Notes: generated from the sequence alone by a model not told the origin. 64,000 bases of DNA from Vibrio hepatarius (GCF_011806575.1 NZ_JAATOO010000008.1:1-64000); one strand, 5' to 3'. Positions 37,198 to 47,017 are shown, counted from the stretch's first letter. Program-made: numbers and translations.

Positions 37198-37767
37198 ATG
37201 ACTAAACACTTTGTCGCTGCAATTTTTCTGTTTTTGCTGGTCGGCTGTGCCTCAACGGGAGGAGAGCAAGTCGACGATTTTACCGAGCTTTCGGTGGGGT
37301 ATGGTTGGCTCAATATTGACGACGTCGATGCTAACCGACTCCACTCCGTAGTAATATTTCAACACCGTCCCCAATCTGACAAACCTTACTATCACTTGGC
37401 GGTCAAAGAGTTTGAAGGCGGCTACCTTTACTATTCTTTTGCCTTTCCAAACGGTGCTTTCGCTGCCTACTCTGCAGAAGGGCAGTCTTGCCTAGGCTTT
37501 ATATGCGGTAACACGATTTATAGCTACAACTTCGGCAAACAAGGCGATGATGTGGCGGCATTGCTAATAGAAAAACCGGGTGTCTATCACTTTGGTGATT
37601 ATGCATTGCAAGAGTTGGATACCGGCTTTTTCGAGCAAGCTAAGTTCGATGTGGTTCCCGTTGACAACGCGCCTTCCGAAAAACAGATGCTTGAGGAAAT
37701 TCTTAAAGATACCAAAGATAATCCTGTTGTCGCTCAACGAATCCAAAACCGAATCGACCAATTATGA
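37198..37767 (+). CDS. Putative lipoprotein, first of a pair
   Basis: The 189-residue product has a lipobox LVGC at residues 14-17 and an otherwise soluble body with no recognised domain. Aromatic residues are frequent in short strand-like segments (YYHLAVKEFEGGYLYYSF), and a CLGFIC pair could form a disulfide. The start is ATG at 37198 after GGAGATGACTA. It overlaps the next lipoprotein gene by 4 nt (ATGA), so the two are co-translated and may act together in the envelope. Confidence 0.72.
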   Translation: MTKHFVAAIFLFLLVGCASTGGEQVDDFTELSVGYGWLNIDDVDANRLHSVVIFQHRPQSDKPYYHLAVKEFEGGYLYYSFAFPNGAFAAYSAEGQSCLGFICGNTIYSYNFGKQGDDVAALLIEKPGVYHFGDYALQELDTGFFEQAKFDVVPVDNAPSEKQMLEEILKDTKDNPVVAQRIQNRIDQL

Positions 37768-38351
37768 AAAGCGTTTTAAATCTCGTCTTGGCCACTCTGT
37801 TTTTGAGTGGTTGTAGTATGCCAACAATGCTGCCGCATACCACGGCGTTATCAAGCTCGGAGAGCAAGGTCATTGTGATCGGTAAATTTGAGCTGGATCC
37901 GCCGATCGATGTGGTACTTGAACAGACTACGTATTGGAATGCGCTAGGCGATGGTCGCATTCTCAATAAAGTGTTTGTCGCAACGGGCACCAGATCAGAC
38001 CGAATTTATCCGGGGCCCATGGATGGGAGCGACGATTGGCAAGCTACTATTGAAGCGACCTGGGGCGTGCCGTTTATGGTGGAAGTTCCTCGTCGCACCA
38101 CATGGTTGAGAGGGGCGATAACCTATCTTGATGCAATGCAACGCGATGTATTGAGCTTTCCCGGTGGCGTTTATTTTCAAGTGCCAGAAAACGCCGATGT
38201 TGTCTACATAGGCACATTTCGCTACGTTAGGGATGACTTCAACAATATCCAGTACACTGAGATTATCGATGAATATCAGCAGGCAATGGATGCTCTTGGC
38301 TTGGATGACTCCGCTAATGTCACGAGGTCTTTGTTAAAATCTGGCCGATAA
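37764..38351 (+). CDS. Putative lipoprotein, second of a pair
   Basis: The 195-residue protein has a lipobox LSGC at residues 14-17. The body is rich in beta-type segments (SKVIVIGKFELDPPIDVV, VYFQVPENADVVYIGTFRY) and no known domain is recognised. It overlaps the previous gene by 4 nt, consistent with translational coupling and a shared complex. A bidirectional terminator follows. Confidence 0.72.
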   Translation: MKSVLNLVLATLFLSGCSMPTMLPHTTALSSSESKVIVIGKFELDPPIDVVLEQTTYWNALGDGRILNKVFVATGTRSDRIYPGPMDGSDDWQATIEATWGVPFMVEVPRRTTWLRGAITYLDAMQRDVLSFPGGVYFQVPENADVVYIGTFRYVRDDFNNIQYTEIIDEYQQAMDALGLDDSANVTRSLLKSGR

Positions 38352-38364
38352 CCTATCGTTAAAT

Positions 38365-38391
38365 AAAAAGGGAAGCATTCGCTTCCCTTTT
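38365..38391. terminator. Bidirectional terminator
   Basis: AAAAAGGGAAGC and GCTTCCCTTTT arms with an ATTC loop, between the lipoprotein pair and the DUF445 gene. Confidence 0.9.
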
Positions 38392-38410
38392 CGTTGTATC
38401 GGTTAGTCGA

Positions 38411-39115
38411 TTAAGCAACAAAAGATGAGATCACACCGATAATGCCGCCAAACACACCACCCCAAACAACAAGCCAGCCAAGGTGTTGTTTAATCATTTT
38501 TTGCACCATCTCTTTGACGAGTTGAGGTGTCAGTTCGCTCAGTCGCTGGTCGATAATGGCTTCGATATTGGCTTCAATCTCGCTCATCATCGCTGGTGAC
38601 TCGAACTGCTCTTTGAGCGCTTGCTTGACGCTATCACTCTGGCTGATGTCGGCCATTGCTTCTTTCATCTTCTCGACAAACGGCTGTTTCAATGGTTGCA
38701 GTGCTTCTGTGCCACCGAACATTGCCAGCATGCCGCCGAATGATGATGATGCGATTACTTCAACTAATGAGTCGAAGGTTGGGTTGAAGTCAACTTTATC
38801 GATCACTGGTTGCAGCTCGAGCGTTTTTCCGCCTGACATTTCTTGGTTAAGAAACTTGTCGATATTCTCTTGGGTGAAAAACTGCTCCATCATCAAGTTT
38901 TTGATCGCCAGTTTAAATTCTTCAAAGCGTGCCGGGATAACGCCAGAGCCGTATAGGCCGGGTACTTTTTCAAACAACATATGAATCGCAAGCCAGTTGG
39001 TTATCGCGCCGGAAAAGGCGAACAGGCCTGCGTAGAAAGCAATTTGGTTGTCTGTTTGGTAGCCACCTGCTAACAAAGCAAGGGCGATGATATTCGTCAG
39101 TAAACTTTTATTCAT
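38411..39115 (-). CDS. DUF445 family membrane protein
   Basis: The 234-residue protein has hydrophobic segments at the N-terminus (about residues 4-45, two short spans) and the C-terminus (about 212-233, LVVWGGVFGGIIGVISSF). Between them lies a long helical region, with the DUF445 feature NWLAIHMLFEKVPGLYGSGVIPARFEEFK, in which the arrangement around the IHMLFEK stretch is typical. The family is uncharacterised and probably sits in the inner membrane. It is monocistronic on the minus strand. Confidence 0.8.
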   Translation of the reverse strand: MNKSLLTNIIALALLAGGYQTDNQIAFYAGLFAFSGAITNWLAIHMLFEKVPGLYGSGVIPARFEEFKLAIKNLMMEQFFTQENIDKFLNQEMSGGKTLELQPVIDKVDFNPTFDSLVEVIASSSFGGMLAMFGGTEALQPLKQPFVEKMKEAMADISQSDSVKQALKEQFESPAMMSEIEANIEAIIDQRLSELTPQLVKEMVQKMIKQHLGWLVVWGGVFGGIIGVISSFVA

Positions 39116-39339
39116 TGCAAATCGATAGGTTTGAACGTTTAAAGGAGCGCAGTATATAACAACTGTCGCTAATCGCTAGAAACATCATGGGGATTGCGGT
39201 TGTGGGAATCAAGAGTAAGGGGTAAATAGCGATAACTGTTAAAAAAATGTGATCCACTATCACTCCGTAGCGCTCTGATTTTACATAACGATTAAGTGAG
39301 CGTAACGTTAATAATATGTAACCGATTGGAGGATCTACG

Positions 39340-40104
39340 ATGGTTGCCCTCAATGGTTTTTCCCGCGCGCATATCGACCGCCGAACGGACTGGAATCAAG
39401 ACTTGTTTAGCCTAAGAGTGACGGGCGCTCGCTTGCAATTTGAAGCGGGGCAGTACACGAAACTGGCCTTGTTCAACAGCCAAGGTGACTTGGTCAGTCG
39501 TCCGTATTCAGTTGTTAACGCCCCGTTAAACACGACGGATATGCTTGAGTTTCTGATTGTGTCGCACCCGGAAGGGGCGCTTTCTCCTTATCTACAGCAA
39601 ATTAAAGAAGGTGATGAAATCTACGTCGGCGAAAAGGCGTATGGAGATTTGGTTTTCAGTAACATCCCTAAGCAGACGAAAAACTTGTGGCTTCTGTCGA
39701 CTGGGACAGGGATTGGGCCTTTTTTATCGCTGCTTGATGATATTAACTTTCGTCCAAGCTGCGAGCATATTGTTCTCGTCCACGCGGTGCGTCATGAGCG
39801 AGATCTAGTGTACCGCTATCTAATCGACCAACTGATTCAGCAATATGAAGGACGTCTAAGTTATATTCCTGTCGTGTCTCGGGAGCCAGTAGAAGGCGTG
39901 TTAAGTGGCCGTATCCCACAACTGATCGAGAGCGAAACGTTGCAACGCGTGGTAGGTGTGCCGCTTGATAAGGACGAGAGCTTTGTGATGCTGTGTGGCA
40001 ATCCAGAGATGATCAAAGACTCAATTACGGTGTTAACCAAGATGGGGTTGGAGAAGCATCGTAGGGCGACTGGCGGGCAGATTCTATATGAGCGATATTG
40101 GTAA
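39340..40104 (+). CDS. fpr: Ferredoxin (flavodoxin)-NADP+ reductase
   Basis: Fpr passes electrons between NADPH and ferredoxin or flavodoxin, supporting Fe-S repair and radical enzymes under oxidative stress. The 254-residue protein has the FAD motif RPYSVVNAP, the NADPH-binding GTGIGPFLS, LVHAVRHERDLVY, and the C-terminal ILYERYW with the terminal Tyr-Trp typical of bacterial subclass fpr. The start follows GGAGGATCTACG. The gene stands alone; a SoxR-type control is possible, but I saw no clear soxbox. Confidence 0.94.
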   Translation: MVALNGFSRAHIDRRTDWNQDLFSLRVTGARLQFEAGQYTKLALFNSQGDLVSRPYSVVNAPLNTTDMLEFLIVSHPEGALSPYLQQIKEGDEIYVGEKAYGDLVFSNIPKQTKNLWLLSTGTGIGPFLSLLDDINFRPSCEHIVLVHAVRHERDLVYRYLIDQLIQQYEGRLSYIPVVSREPVEGVLSGRIPQLIESETLQRVVGVPLDKDESFVMLCGNPEMIKDSITVLTKMGLEKHRRATGGQILYERYW

Positions 40105-40134
40105 AAAAATCCCTGCCGAAAAGCAGGGATTTTT
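40105..40134. terminator. Bidirectional terminator after fpr
   Basis: AAAAATCCCTGC and GCAGGGATTTTT arms start right after the fpr stop codon and are shared with the convergent chemoreceptor gene. Confidence 0.92.
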
Positions 40135-40149
40135 GTTTGTCTCTTGAGG

Positions 40150-41583
40150 CTATTGCGTACGGTACTGCTTAAGGATTTCTGACAGCGATTTCGCTGCCTG
40201 AGTTAAGTTTGCGATGCCGCTTGAAGATTGCTCCGCGACTTCACGTAAGGCATTCGATTGAGCACGGATATCGGTTAGCTCCGATGCAATATCGTTGGCC
40301 ACTGAGCTTTGTTCTTCCGCCGAGGTTGAGATCTGAACGCTCATGTTAGTCAGCGAGCGTGCAGACTCAGCAATAGCTTGAACGTCTTGACCAAGGTCGG
40401 TGATGATGTCGCTACTGGTCTGCGCCTGAGACACGGTTTTAGACGTAATCGAAGCAATGTTTTGGCTTTCAGTCTGCAGCTTTTCGATCATTGCTTGAAT
40501 TTCTACCGTTGCCGATTGTGTGCGGCTGGCGAGAGTACGCACTTCATCCGCGACGACGGCAAAGCCACGTCCTTGCTCACCCGCGCGCGCTGCTTCAATT
40601 GCTGCGTTCAATGCTAACAAGTTGGTCTGCTCTGAAATTGCGTTGATAGTCGTAATCACTTCATTAATTTGCGTGGTGTTCTCGTTCAAGCTAGTCACAG
40701 AGTTTGACGTTTGGGCAATGTATTGCGACAGAGTGTCGATCTCTTGGATGGCAGCCACAACGCGTTGATGGCTGCCCTCGATGTATTGTGAGTCGTGCTC
40801 GGTTTGTTCCGTCGCTTGCTGGGAAATACTAGAGACTTCTTTGGCTGAGGCAGTCATTTCTTCCATTGCCGTCGCGACAGAATCAAGCGATGCATACTGG
40901 CTACGTACTTGTGATTCGCTGTGCTTCATCTCTTCTTCAAACGATGCCGACGTATCGGTTAGGGTTTGAGTGTTGTGCTTCACGTTGATGATCAGCTCAC
41001 TTAAGGTATCCATTGCTTTGTCCAATGCACAGCCGATGGTACCGAACTCGTCGCGACCCGGATGAAAACCAAGACGTGAGGTTAAATCACCTTCGCCGAT
41101 ACGCTGAGTGGTGCTGTACAACACCCATAGAGCGCCACCGATAAAGGTGGATACCCAGTAACAAAATAGAGCGAAAGGCGCAAACCAAAGGTAGCTTAAA
41201 AGCAAAGAGGTGAGCGCTTGTGATTTAGCTTCGGCAATCGTCTCTTGCGCGTCAAACGTGAGCTGATAGATAGAGCCGTTGTCAGCACGTTGAGCAACGG
41301 TAATCACACCGTCGTTATTGGTTGGCTGTTTTAACTGTGATACCAGTGTTATGTCTGATTGAGCTTGAATGCGAGTACTATCACCAACCGCCAGCATACC
41401 TGCGAGTTTATACTGTGCAGCGCTGATAGCTGAGGCGTTGGCGTTTTCAATGCTAGACAGGTAACGGCTGCCAGCGATAAACGAAATTGCGCTTAGGAAA
41501 AGGATGAGAATGACCCAGAATTTGTCATTAATTGACATCTTGATAAACAGTCGGTCTATGGTTCTAAACTCAACTTCTTTCAT
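40150..41583 (-). CDS. Methyl-accepting chemotaxis protein
   Basis: The 477-residue receptor (ATG at 41583 after AGAGGAAG; the longer frame at 41637 is not needed) has one membrane helix (about 23-45), a short periplasmic sensing region (about 46-120), a second helix (about 125-150), a HAMP segment ([11 protein letters not shown]) and a cytoplasmic signalling hairpin with the tip [19 protein letters not shown]. It has no obvious C-terminal CheR/B-tethering pentapeptide. The ligand is unknown; the small sensing region resembles no class I recognise. A terminator separates it from fpr. Confidence 0.9.
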   Translation of the reverse strand: MKEVEFRTIDRLFIKMSINDKFWVILILFLSAISFIAGSRYLSSIENANASAISAAQYKLAGMLAVGDSTRIQAQSDITLVSQLKQPTNNDGVITVAQRADNGSIYQLTFDAQETIAEAKSQALTSLLLSYLWFAPFALFCYWVSTFIGGALWVLYSTTQRIGEGDLTSRLGFHPGRDEFGTIGCALDKAMDTLSELIINVKHNTQTLTDTSASFEEEMKHSESQVRSQYASLDSVATAMEEMTASAKEVSSISQQATEQTEHDSQYIEGSHQRVVAAIQEIDTLSQYIAQTSNSVTSLNENTTQINEVITTINAISEQTNLLALNAAIEAARAGEQGRGFAVVADEVRTLASRTQSATVEIQAMIEKLQTESQNIASITSKTVSQAQTSSDIITDLGQDVQAIAESARSLTNMSVQISTSAEEQSSVANDIASELTDIRAQSNALREVAEQSSSGIANLTQAAKSLSEILKQYRTQ

Positions 41584-41884
41584 GTGAACTTCCTCTGTGG
41601 TTACCCTGCTCTGGTTAATCTGGCAGGGTGAATTCAAGTCAATAAGATATTCGCATACTGTATCGACCGACTGAGATTTTCTTCAAATATTTATGTAACC
41701 ACTAGTATTAAAATTAACAGTAATGGGATTTAGATCTAGTTTTAAGCCCGATTCGGCTATTTTACTAAGTTGAAACTACCCTCTGTCTTTTCATCTGACG
41801 ATGAAACATCGTGTTATTTCTCTCGCTATTTTTTAGTGGTAGGACTAATCTGAGCAAAGTTATATCAGTAGTAGGTGCAAAGCA
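41584..41884. other. 301-nt divergent intergenic region
   Basis: AT-rich promoter region between the chemoreceptor (minus) and the 118-aa gene (plus). A 7-bp hairpin TTTCATC/GATGAAA lies at 41789-41806. I see no gene in it. Confidence 0.5.
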
Positions 41885-42241
41885 GTGAATTTGATAGTTA
41901 ACATCCAAAAAAACGTTCGCAAATATGGTTTTGAAATGGCGACTCGCCAAGCATGGAAATGTGGTATTAAAGCCAACCTTGTTAAACGCGTCGTTGGTGT
42001 GGCGAAAGGGCAGATTGTTTGTGTGGTTGAAGGGGTCAGGCCCGAGCTGTCGACAGAGATCAATAATCCTCTTCACTGCGCAGAAAAGCAGGGTAAGTAT
42101 GTGTTCGTTGGCGGGATCGTATGGTTGCCGAATGACTTACTGGCGCCAGGCTTTCCGGATTTTATGTTTATGCACGTGCGTAACTTAGGCCCGAAACATA
42201 AGTACATGACAGACGATGAGTTGTTTCTCAACTTGGCCTAG
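41885..42241 (+). CDS. Hypothetical 118-aa protein
   Basis: The start is GTG at 41885, with AGG about 12 nt upstream, so the true start may instead be ATG 41936 or nearby. The product is basic and soluble, with no signal peptide; segments such as GKYVFVGGIVWLPNDLLAPGF and FMFMHVRNLG look like a folded domain. I do not recognise the family. It is followed by a bidirectional terminator shared with the yibH-type gene. Confidence 0.6.
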   Translation: MNLIVNIQKNVRKYGFEMATRQAWKCGIKANLVKRVVGVAKGQIVCVVEGVRPELSTEINNPLHCAEKQGKYVFVGGIVWLPNDLLAPGFPDFMFMHVRNLGPKHKYMTDDELFLNLA

Positions 42242-42257
42242 TCTCTTATGAATTATT

Positions 42258-42285
42258 AAAAAAGCCCTCCGATTGGAGGGCTTTG
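42258..42285. terminator. Bidirectional terminator
   Basis: AAAAAAGCCCTCC and GGAGGGCTTTG arms with a GATT loop. Confidence 0.88.
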
Positions 42286-42289
42286 TCTT

Positions 42290-43420
42290 TTAATGGTCTA
42301 GGTAGAGATAGTTTTGCCAGCTCTTCATACGAATGAGAACTTTACGCATAATGGATACGTGGCTGAACTTATCTGAGTAAACCGCGACTTCTACTGCGGT
42401 ACCCATCGGGAGATGGAACTCAGACAGGTCGTCGGTGATCTTTAACGTGACAAATACGCGTCCACTAGTACGCAGTGCTTCTGTGCCAACTAGAGCGCCA
42501 CGCGCTTGGAACTGGCTTTCACCAATCGCAGGTAGTATGTCGATCACTTCGCCTTTGAATACACGCCCTGGAATCGCTCTAAACACGAATTCAGCTTCAA
42601 ACCCTGGTTTCAGACGCTGAAGAGAGTTTTGTCTGAACGCCGCGGTGTAAACCAAATTCTCAGTGTGGACAAAGGTCATCACGGGCGCGATCGGTAGTGG
42701 TACTGCCATAACGCCTGGACGTAATGCCACCTGGGTGGCGAAGCCATCGGTTGGGGCATAAACGACAGTCTGTTCCAGGTTGAACTCGGCTTTTCTCAAC
42801 TCAGCAAGTAGTCGAGCCACCGTGGTGTTTTCACCGCCGATTTCTGAATCAAGTGCCAACTGTGCTTGGTCAACACGCGCCTTGGCGGCTTCTAATGCTG
42901 CCTCCGTCGCTTTGTAGGCTTGGCGACGGGTATCGAGTTGTTGTTCAGTAAATGCACCTTTGTCATAACCGCGCTGGTAGCGAGCAAATTCACGTTTCGC
43001 TTTGTCGCGTTCGGCTTCTGCCTGAGTCTGTTGTGCGCTGGCTGCTTTCAGCTCTGACTCCAGCCCAAGCGCACCTTGGCTGGCTTCTTTGATTTGCGCC
43101 TGTAGTTTCGCTACTTCTGCCTCGAACGGCACAGGATCAATCTTAAACAGCACATCGCCTTTCTTCAGCGGTTTGTTCGGTTCAACTGGTACTTCGATAA
43201 CACGGCCCCTCACACCGGAAACCATCGGGGTAGATGAGAAAACTTGGTTACCCAACTGAGTAAACGGGTGGTTGTAGTTCATCAGTAGAATCAAAGTGCC
43301 AATCAGTACCACACCACCAAGCACAGCGGTTGGAACCGTCCATTTATTCAAAGGGATTTTAAAGACTTTAAAAATGGCAATACAAATGGCGGTGTAAGTT
43401 AGAATGAGTAATAAATCCAT
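42290..43420 (-). CDS. yibH: HlyD-family membrane-fusion protein, YibH type
   Basis: The 376-residue adaptor has two short hydrophobic spans at the N-terminus (about residues 3-20 and 28-47), then lipoyl half-motifs around a coiled-coil hairpin (about 100-215) and a barrel domain (VVYAPTDGFATQVALRPGVMAVP, LPMGTAVEVAVY). It is of the EmrA/YibH type and would form the periplasmic part of an efflux route. It follows the DUF3302 gene with overlapping stop/start TAATG, matching the YibI-YibH pair of E. coli. No partner exporter is adjacent. Confidence 0.85.
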   Translation of the reverse strand: MDLLLILTYTAICIAIFKVFKIPLNKWTVPTAVLGGVVLIGTLILLMNYNHPFTQLGNQVFSSTPMVSGVRGRVIEVPVEPNKPLKKGDVLFKIDPVPFEAEVAKLQAQIKEASQGALGLESELKAASAQQTQAEAERDKAKREFARYQRGYDKGAFTEQQLDTRRQAYKATEAALEAAKARVDQAQLALDSEIGGENTTVARLLAELRKAEFNLEQTVVYAPTDGFATQVALRPGVMAVPLPIAPVMTFVHTENLVYTAAFRQNSLQRLKPGFEAEFVFRAIPGRVFKGEVIDILPAIGESQFQARGALVGTEALRTSGRVFVTLKITDDLSEFHLPMGTAVEVAVYSDKFSHVSIMRKVLIRMKSWQNYLYLDH

Positions 43421-43809
43421 TAGTTATCCTCCTCACGGAGTTCAGCATCATGAGTCGGAGAGACTACTGGCTTCTGTTGCGTTTTTAGTTGTTTCAGTTC
43501 TTCTTGGAGTTGCTCGACTTGGTTTATCAGGACGTCAACACGGTGGTGGATGTCATATTGTTCTTGTTGCAGTTTTTGGAAACCCCAGCCGCGCTCTTTT
43601 CTCCACAACGTTGCCCAGATCCAGAGGAACGGCCACAGCGCATGGAACGTGAATAGGCTGACCCAGCCAGCATAGTGGATAGCATCTTGGTGAGGATGTT
43701 CGCGACTTTTCGCGATTTCATAGGGAATATCGTGGATTGCGATAATACCGTAGAAGATCACTAAAGTAACAAAGACCAACAGGCCAAGAGCAAAGTAGTC
43801 AAGAAACAT
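43420..43809 (-). CDS. yibI: DUF3302 inner-membrane protein, YibI type
   Basis: From ATG 43809 (AGGGATTC upstream) the product is 129 residues with two membrane spans (about residues 5-25 and 50-70), a DIPYEIAKSREHPHQDAIH loop and a coiled-coil tail (YDIHHRVDVLINQVEQLQEELKQ region). It belongs to DUF3302, which in E. coli is YibI, encoded just upstream of yibH. The stop overlaps the yibH start, so the two are translated together. Function is not known; a role with the fusion protein is likely. Confidence 0.85.
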   Translation of the reverse strand: MFLDYFALGLLVFVTLVIFYGIIAIHDIPYEIAKSREHPHQDAIHYAGWVSLFTFHALWPFLWIWATLWRKERGWGFQKLQQEQYDIHHRVDVLINQVEQLQEELKQLKTQQKPVVSPTHDAELREEDN

Positions 43810-43974
43810 ACTTGAATCCCTGTATATGTGTATTGTGAAGACGAGCGGAAAAAGCAACACGACGTAGGGCAAAAAATGAGCCAGTCAAATTTCGCTTGTC
43901 TGCGTGTTGGGTAGGTTTTCATTGTAGATTAACTACTTAGCGAATATCCACCGCTTTGTTAGTTTTTGTAATCG

Positions 43975-45552
43975 TTACTCAGTACAAACTTGGTTTCGGC
44001 CGTTTGCCTTTGCTCGATAAAGAGCTTTATCTGCTCGATAGAAGGTACGCTGGGTGTTTTCGCCGTCACGATGGAGAGTGACACCAATACTGATGGTGAG
44101 GCCACGCTCGCCAAGAACGTCTTGCCAAGAGAAGTCGTAAATACGATTACGGAAAGATTCCGCGTGGGTGCGCGCTTGGTCTAGCTCTGTCTTCTCTAGG
44201 ATCACCAAAAACTCTTCACCACCAAAGCGAACGCAAGAAGCATTCTTGAACTTGAAGTGTTCGGCTAGCTCTGCTGAGACGTTAACGATCGCTTTGTCGC
44301 CCACAAGGTGGCTAAGCTCATCGTTGATGGACTTAAAGTGGTCGATATCGATGACCATTAAGGCAAACGGTGTTTCGTGCAGAAGCAGATCTTTGAGTTT
44401 TACGTCCAGCCAACGGCGGTTGTGGAGCTGGGTGAGCGGGTCGGTAAACACATCTTGCTGCAGCTTCGCCACGGTGTGTTTTTGGGTTTCCGTGGTTTCT
44501 TTCAGCTCACGGTTTTCGATTTCAGACAGAATCAACTTAAGCTGAAGCTCAAATCGAGACAAGCGTCTCAACTGCGCTGCACCGAGGTCACCAATCGGAA
44601 TCTTCTTCATCAACTCGCTCTCGAGTTGATGCGCCTGTTTTTGATATGCCAAAGCCGCTTGGTAGTTGCCTTGTTCTTCGCCGAGCCAAGCCAACGCGTC
44701 ACAAATTTTAAGGTTTAAGGTCGGAGAGGAAGAATCCCCTTTGCGATACGCGCGCTCCAGCACCCAACTTGCCCAATGACGCTTGCCATAATCGGTCAAG
44801 CAGCAAGCCAGCTCTAAGCGAATCATCGATGCTAACCAAGCTGAATGAATATTGCCTGACGTGTATTGTAGGCTACCCAAGCTCAACATCGCTTTTTCGA
44901 TGTTTTTCTCACTGCGGTGAATTTTGGCTTGGTACAGATGAATCTGGCCAGACAGCACTTTGTCACTGACTAGGATACTCAGCTCTTCGCACTCTTTGAT
45001 CAGTTCTTTGGCTTCTTTAATACGGTTGAGCGAGATGTAACAAGCCAGCATATACAGCTTGTATTTTAGCCTTAGTGAACGACTTGAGATCGCGTGGTCA
45101 ATGCTGTCGATCTTTTGGTAGTAGCGTATCGCGCGGAAATGATCGCCGTAGATGTCGCACAGGTTCCCCATTCCCAAAACCGATATAACGTATTCATCGA
45201 TAAATCCATTGTCTACAGCGATGGTAGAGGAGGTGATGTATTCGTTCAGTGCCAGCGAAAACTCGCCATTTTCGACTAATCGGTCAGCGAGATTGTTTTT
45301 GACCTCGAGGATCAATGCCGCGTCTTCTGGTAACGACAACAGGTTTAGCGCCTGTTTTAAATCGTTAATGCTCGCTTGTATTTGCTTTAGTTCACGGCGA
45401 AACTCTGCGCTGATAACGAAACACTGTGCTTTTTCTTGGTGTGTTGTGGCGACGTTTTGGCAGATGTTGTCCCAAAACGCCAGTGCTTCTTCACCGGCAA
45501 CGGAAGAGGCGTCTAGGCCCGATTCGGAAATCTTATTAAGTAGCACTTCCAT
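43975..45552 (-). CDS. TPR-repeat diguanylate cyclase (GGDEF), active-looking
   Basis: From ATG 45552 (AGGAAG upstream) the protein has 525 residues: an N-terminal array of TPR-like helices (about 1-350), a coiled segment, and a C-terminal GGDEF domain with DPLTQLHNRRWLD, IDIDHFKSIND and the active-site RFGGEEF. The catalytic motif is intact, so it should make c-di-GMP from two GTP. There is no membrane span. It overlaps the previous gene by 17 nt, and that gene has the same layout with a degenerate domain, so the two are likely a paralogous pair acting together. Confidence 0.88.
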   Translation of the reverse strand: MEVLLNKISESGLDASSVAGEEALAFWDNICQNVATTHQEKAQCFVISAEFRRELKQIQASINDLKQALNLLSLPEDAALILEVKNNLADRLVENGEFSLALNEYITSSTIAVDNGFIDEYVISVLGMGNLCDIYGDHFRAIRYYQKIDSIDHAISSRSLRLKYKLYMLACYISLNRIKEAKELIKECEELSILVSDKVLSGQIHLYQAKIHRSEKNIEKAMLSLGSLQYTSGNIHSAWLASMIRLELACCLTDYGKRHWASWVLERAYRKGDSSSPTLNLKICDALAWLGEEQGNYQAALAYQKQAHQLESELMKKIPIGDLGAAQLRRLSRFELQLKLILSEIENRELKETTETQKHTVAKLQQDVFTDPLTQLHNRRWLDVKLKDLLLHETPFALMVIDIDHFKSINDELSHLVGDKAIVNVSAELAEHFKFKNASCVRFGGEEFLVILEKTELDQARTHAESFRNRIYDFSWQDVLGERGLTISIGVTLHRDGENTQRTFYRADKALYRAKANGRNQVCTE

Positions 45553-47017
45553 CGCTTTCTTCCTGCTGTTGAATCTCAAGTTGTTCGATTGTGAATGGGA
45601 ATGTGAGGATACCTTGGTGGCGCACCTCTGGTAGCGCTCGGTTGAGTCCGCAACGTTGCCAAGGATAAATCTCGATCATTTTTCTCAGTACGTTAGCAAC
45701 GTTAGCGGCCGACGCACCTTTATCGGACAGCAATAAACCCAAATGTTCTTTGCTTAGACGGGTCAGGATGTCTTGTTTGCTACACAATGAGTGGGCTAAC
45801 TCGGTACATATATCGATATATTCTGGATCATCGTGTCGGATAGTAATCACCGAGTGGTTACTGTGCTTCAGCTCGGTTTTAAACAGAACTAATTGTTCCC
45901 ACCAATAAATTTCAGACACCATGTTGCTCAGATGTTTGTCTGGATCGAACTCATGCTGTCGACGAATAAGGTTGATGATCTTACGTGCACGTTGCTCAAG
46001 TTGGCGCTTTGAAGCCCGAGCCTTGTCATTATTGAACTTGGCCGTTTGTTCGCGCAGCATGTTGCTTGAGTATTTACGATATTTTTTGAATGCTTCGAGC
46101 GCTCTCTGGTGATCGCCGTACTCTTCTGCAACCAGCGATTGCTGAAAACATATCTGTGATAACAGCTCACCGTTATCAAATGATGCGGCAGATTGCTCGG
46201 CACTTTTCAGCAGCTCGGACGCCATTTGTGGGTTCTTGCGCAGCAGCTCTAAGCGCGCACGGCTGATGTAGGAGTGCGCTTTCATCCACACCAAGTTATG
46301 TTTCACCGCCAGTGAGTGTGCTTTGTTGGTGGCTTGTTCCGCGTCTTCAATGCGTTCGAGCCCGAGTAAGGCTAAACCGCGAAAATCCCAGATTTCGGCT
46401 TGCCAGGTGCTATCGGGGTGGTCTTTTAATACTTCGATCGCGCCGTCAAGCACAGACAGCATCTCGACGTAGTTTTTTAATAGGTACATGTCCCACGCGA
46501 GTAGAATGCGGGCTTTACCTTCCAGCCAGTTGATACGGGTGTGGTTGGCGACAATCATTGCAAGCTCGTGGGTGCTTTTAGCGAGCTCATAATCGTTGGT
46601 GATACGCCAGATGTTACCTAAACCGATCAAGGCTTCGACCTGAAACTCGATTTCGTCAACCAGCGCCGATTGCTCTAACGCGTTAATCCAATATTGTTGT
46701 GCGGAGAAGTATTTGGCTTGTCCCCAATAGTGAAGTGCGTGAACGTGGAGGATTTCTGGTAGGAAGTCGTCGGTATCGATGCTGTTGAGTTTGCTGTAGG
46801 CTTCTTTAATGTACTTGAGCCCTTTGCGGTACTCCATGGTATTCCAAGCGCAGCGAGACATGATGACTAGAGATTTGATTTCGCCTTCTGGGTAGAGAAT
46901 TTGCGTTGCTCTTGCAGCACACTGTTCTGCACTCGCACTCACTTTATCCGGCTCTATCTCTAACCTTGAGCGGAGCTGTTCAATCTCTAAGTCTAGTAGT
47001 CGCTGGCTTTTATCCAA
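45536..47017 (-). CDS. TPR-repeat protein with degenerate GGDEF-like domain
   Basis: The 493-residue product has TPR-like helices (about residues 1-330), a coiled segment (QLEQRARKIINLIRRQ) and a C-terminal region (about 345-480) that aligns by eye with the GGDEF domain of the next gene. Segments such as HSVITIRHDDPEYI and LTRLSKEHLGLLLSDKG take the place of the D-x-D-x-F-K and R-F-G-G-E-E-F motifs, so catalytic residues are missing. It probably regulates or senses for the downstream cyclase. The 17-nt overlap suggests coupling. The degenerate-domain call is my reading and needs a profile search. Confidence 0.68.
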   Translation of the reverse strand: MDKSQRLLDLEIEQLRSRLEIEPDKVSASAEQCAARATQILYPEGEIKSLVIMSRCAWNTMEYRKGLKYIKEAYSKLNSIDTDDFLPEILHVHALHYWGQAKYFSAQQYWINALEQSALVDEIEFQVEALIGLGNIWRITNDYELAKSTHELAMIVANHTRINWLEGKARILLAWDMYLLKNYVEMLSVLDGAIEVLKDHPDSTWQAEIWDFRGLALLGLERIEDAEQATNKAHSLAVKHNLVWMKAHSYISRARLELLRKNPQMASELLKSAEQSAASFDNGELLSQICFQQSLVAEEYGDHQRALEAFKKYRKYSSNMLREQTAKFNNDKARASKRQLEQRARKIINLIRRQHEFDPDKHLSNMVSEIYWWEQLVLFKTELKHSNHSVITIRHDDPEYIDICTELAHSLCSKQDILTRLSKEHLGLLLSDKGASAANVANVLRKMIEIYPWQRCGLNRALPEVRHQGILTFPFTIEQLEIQQQEESDGSAT

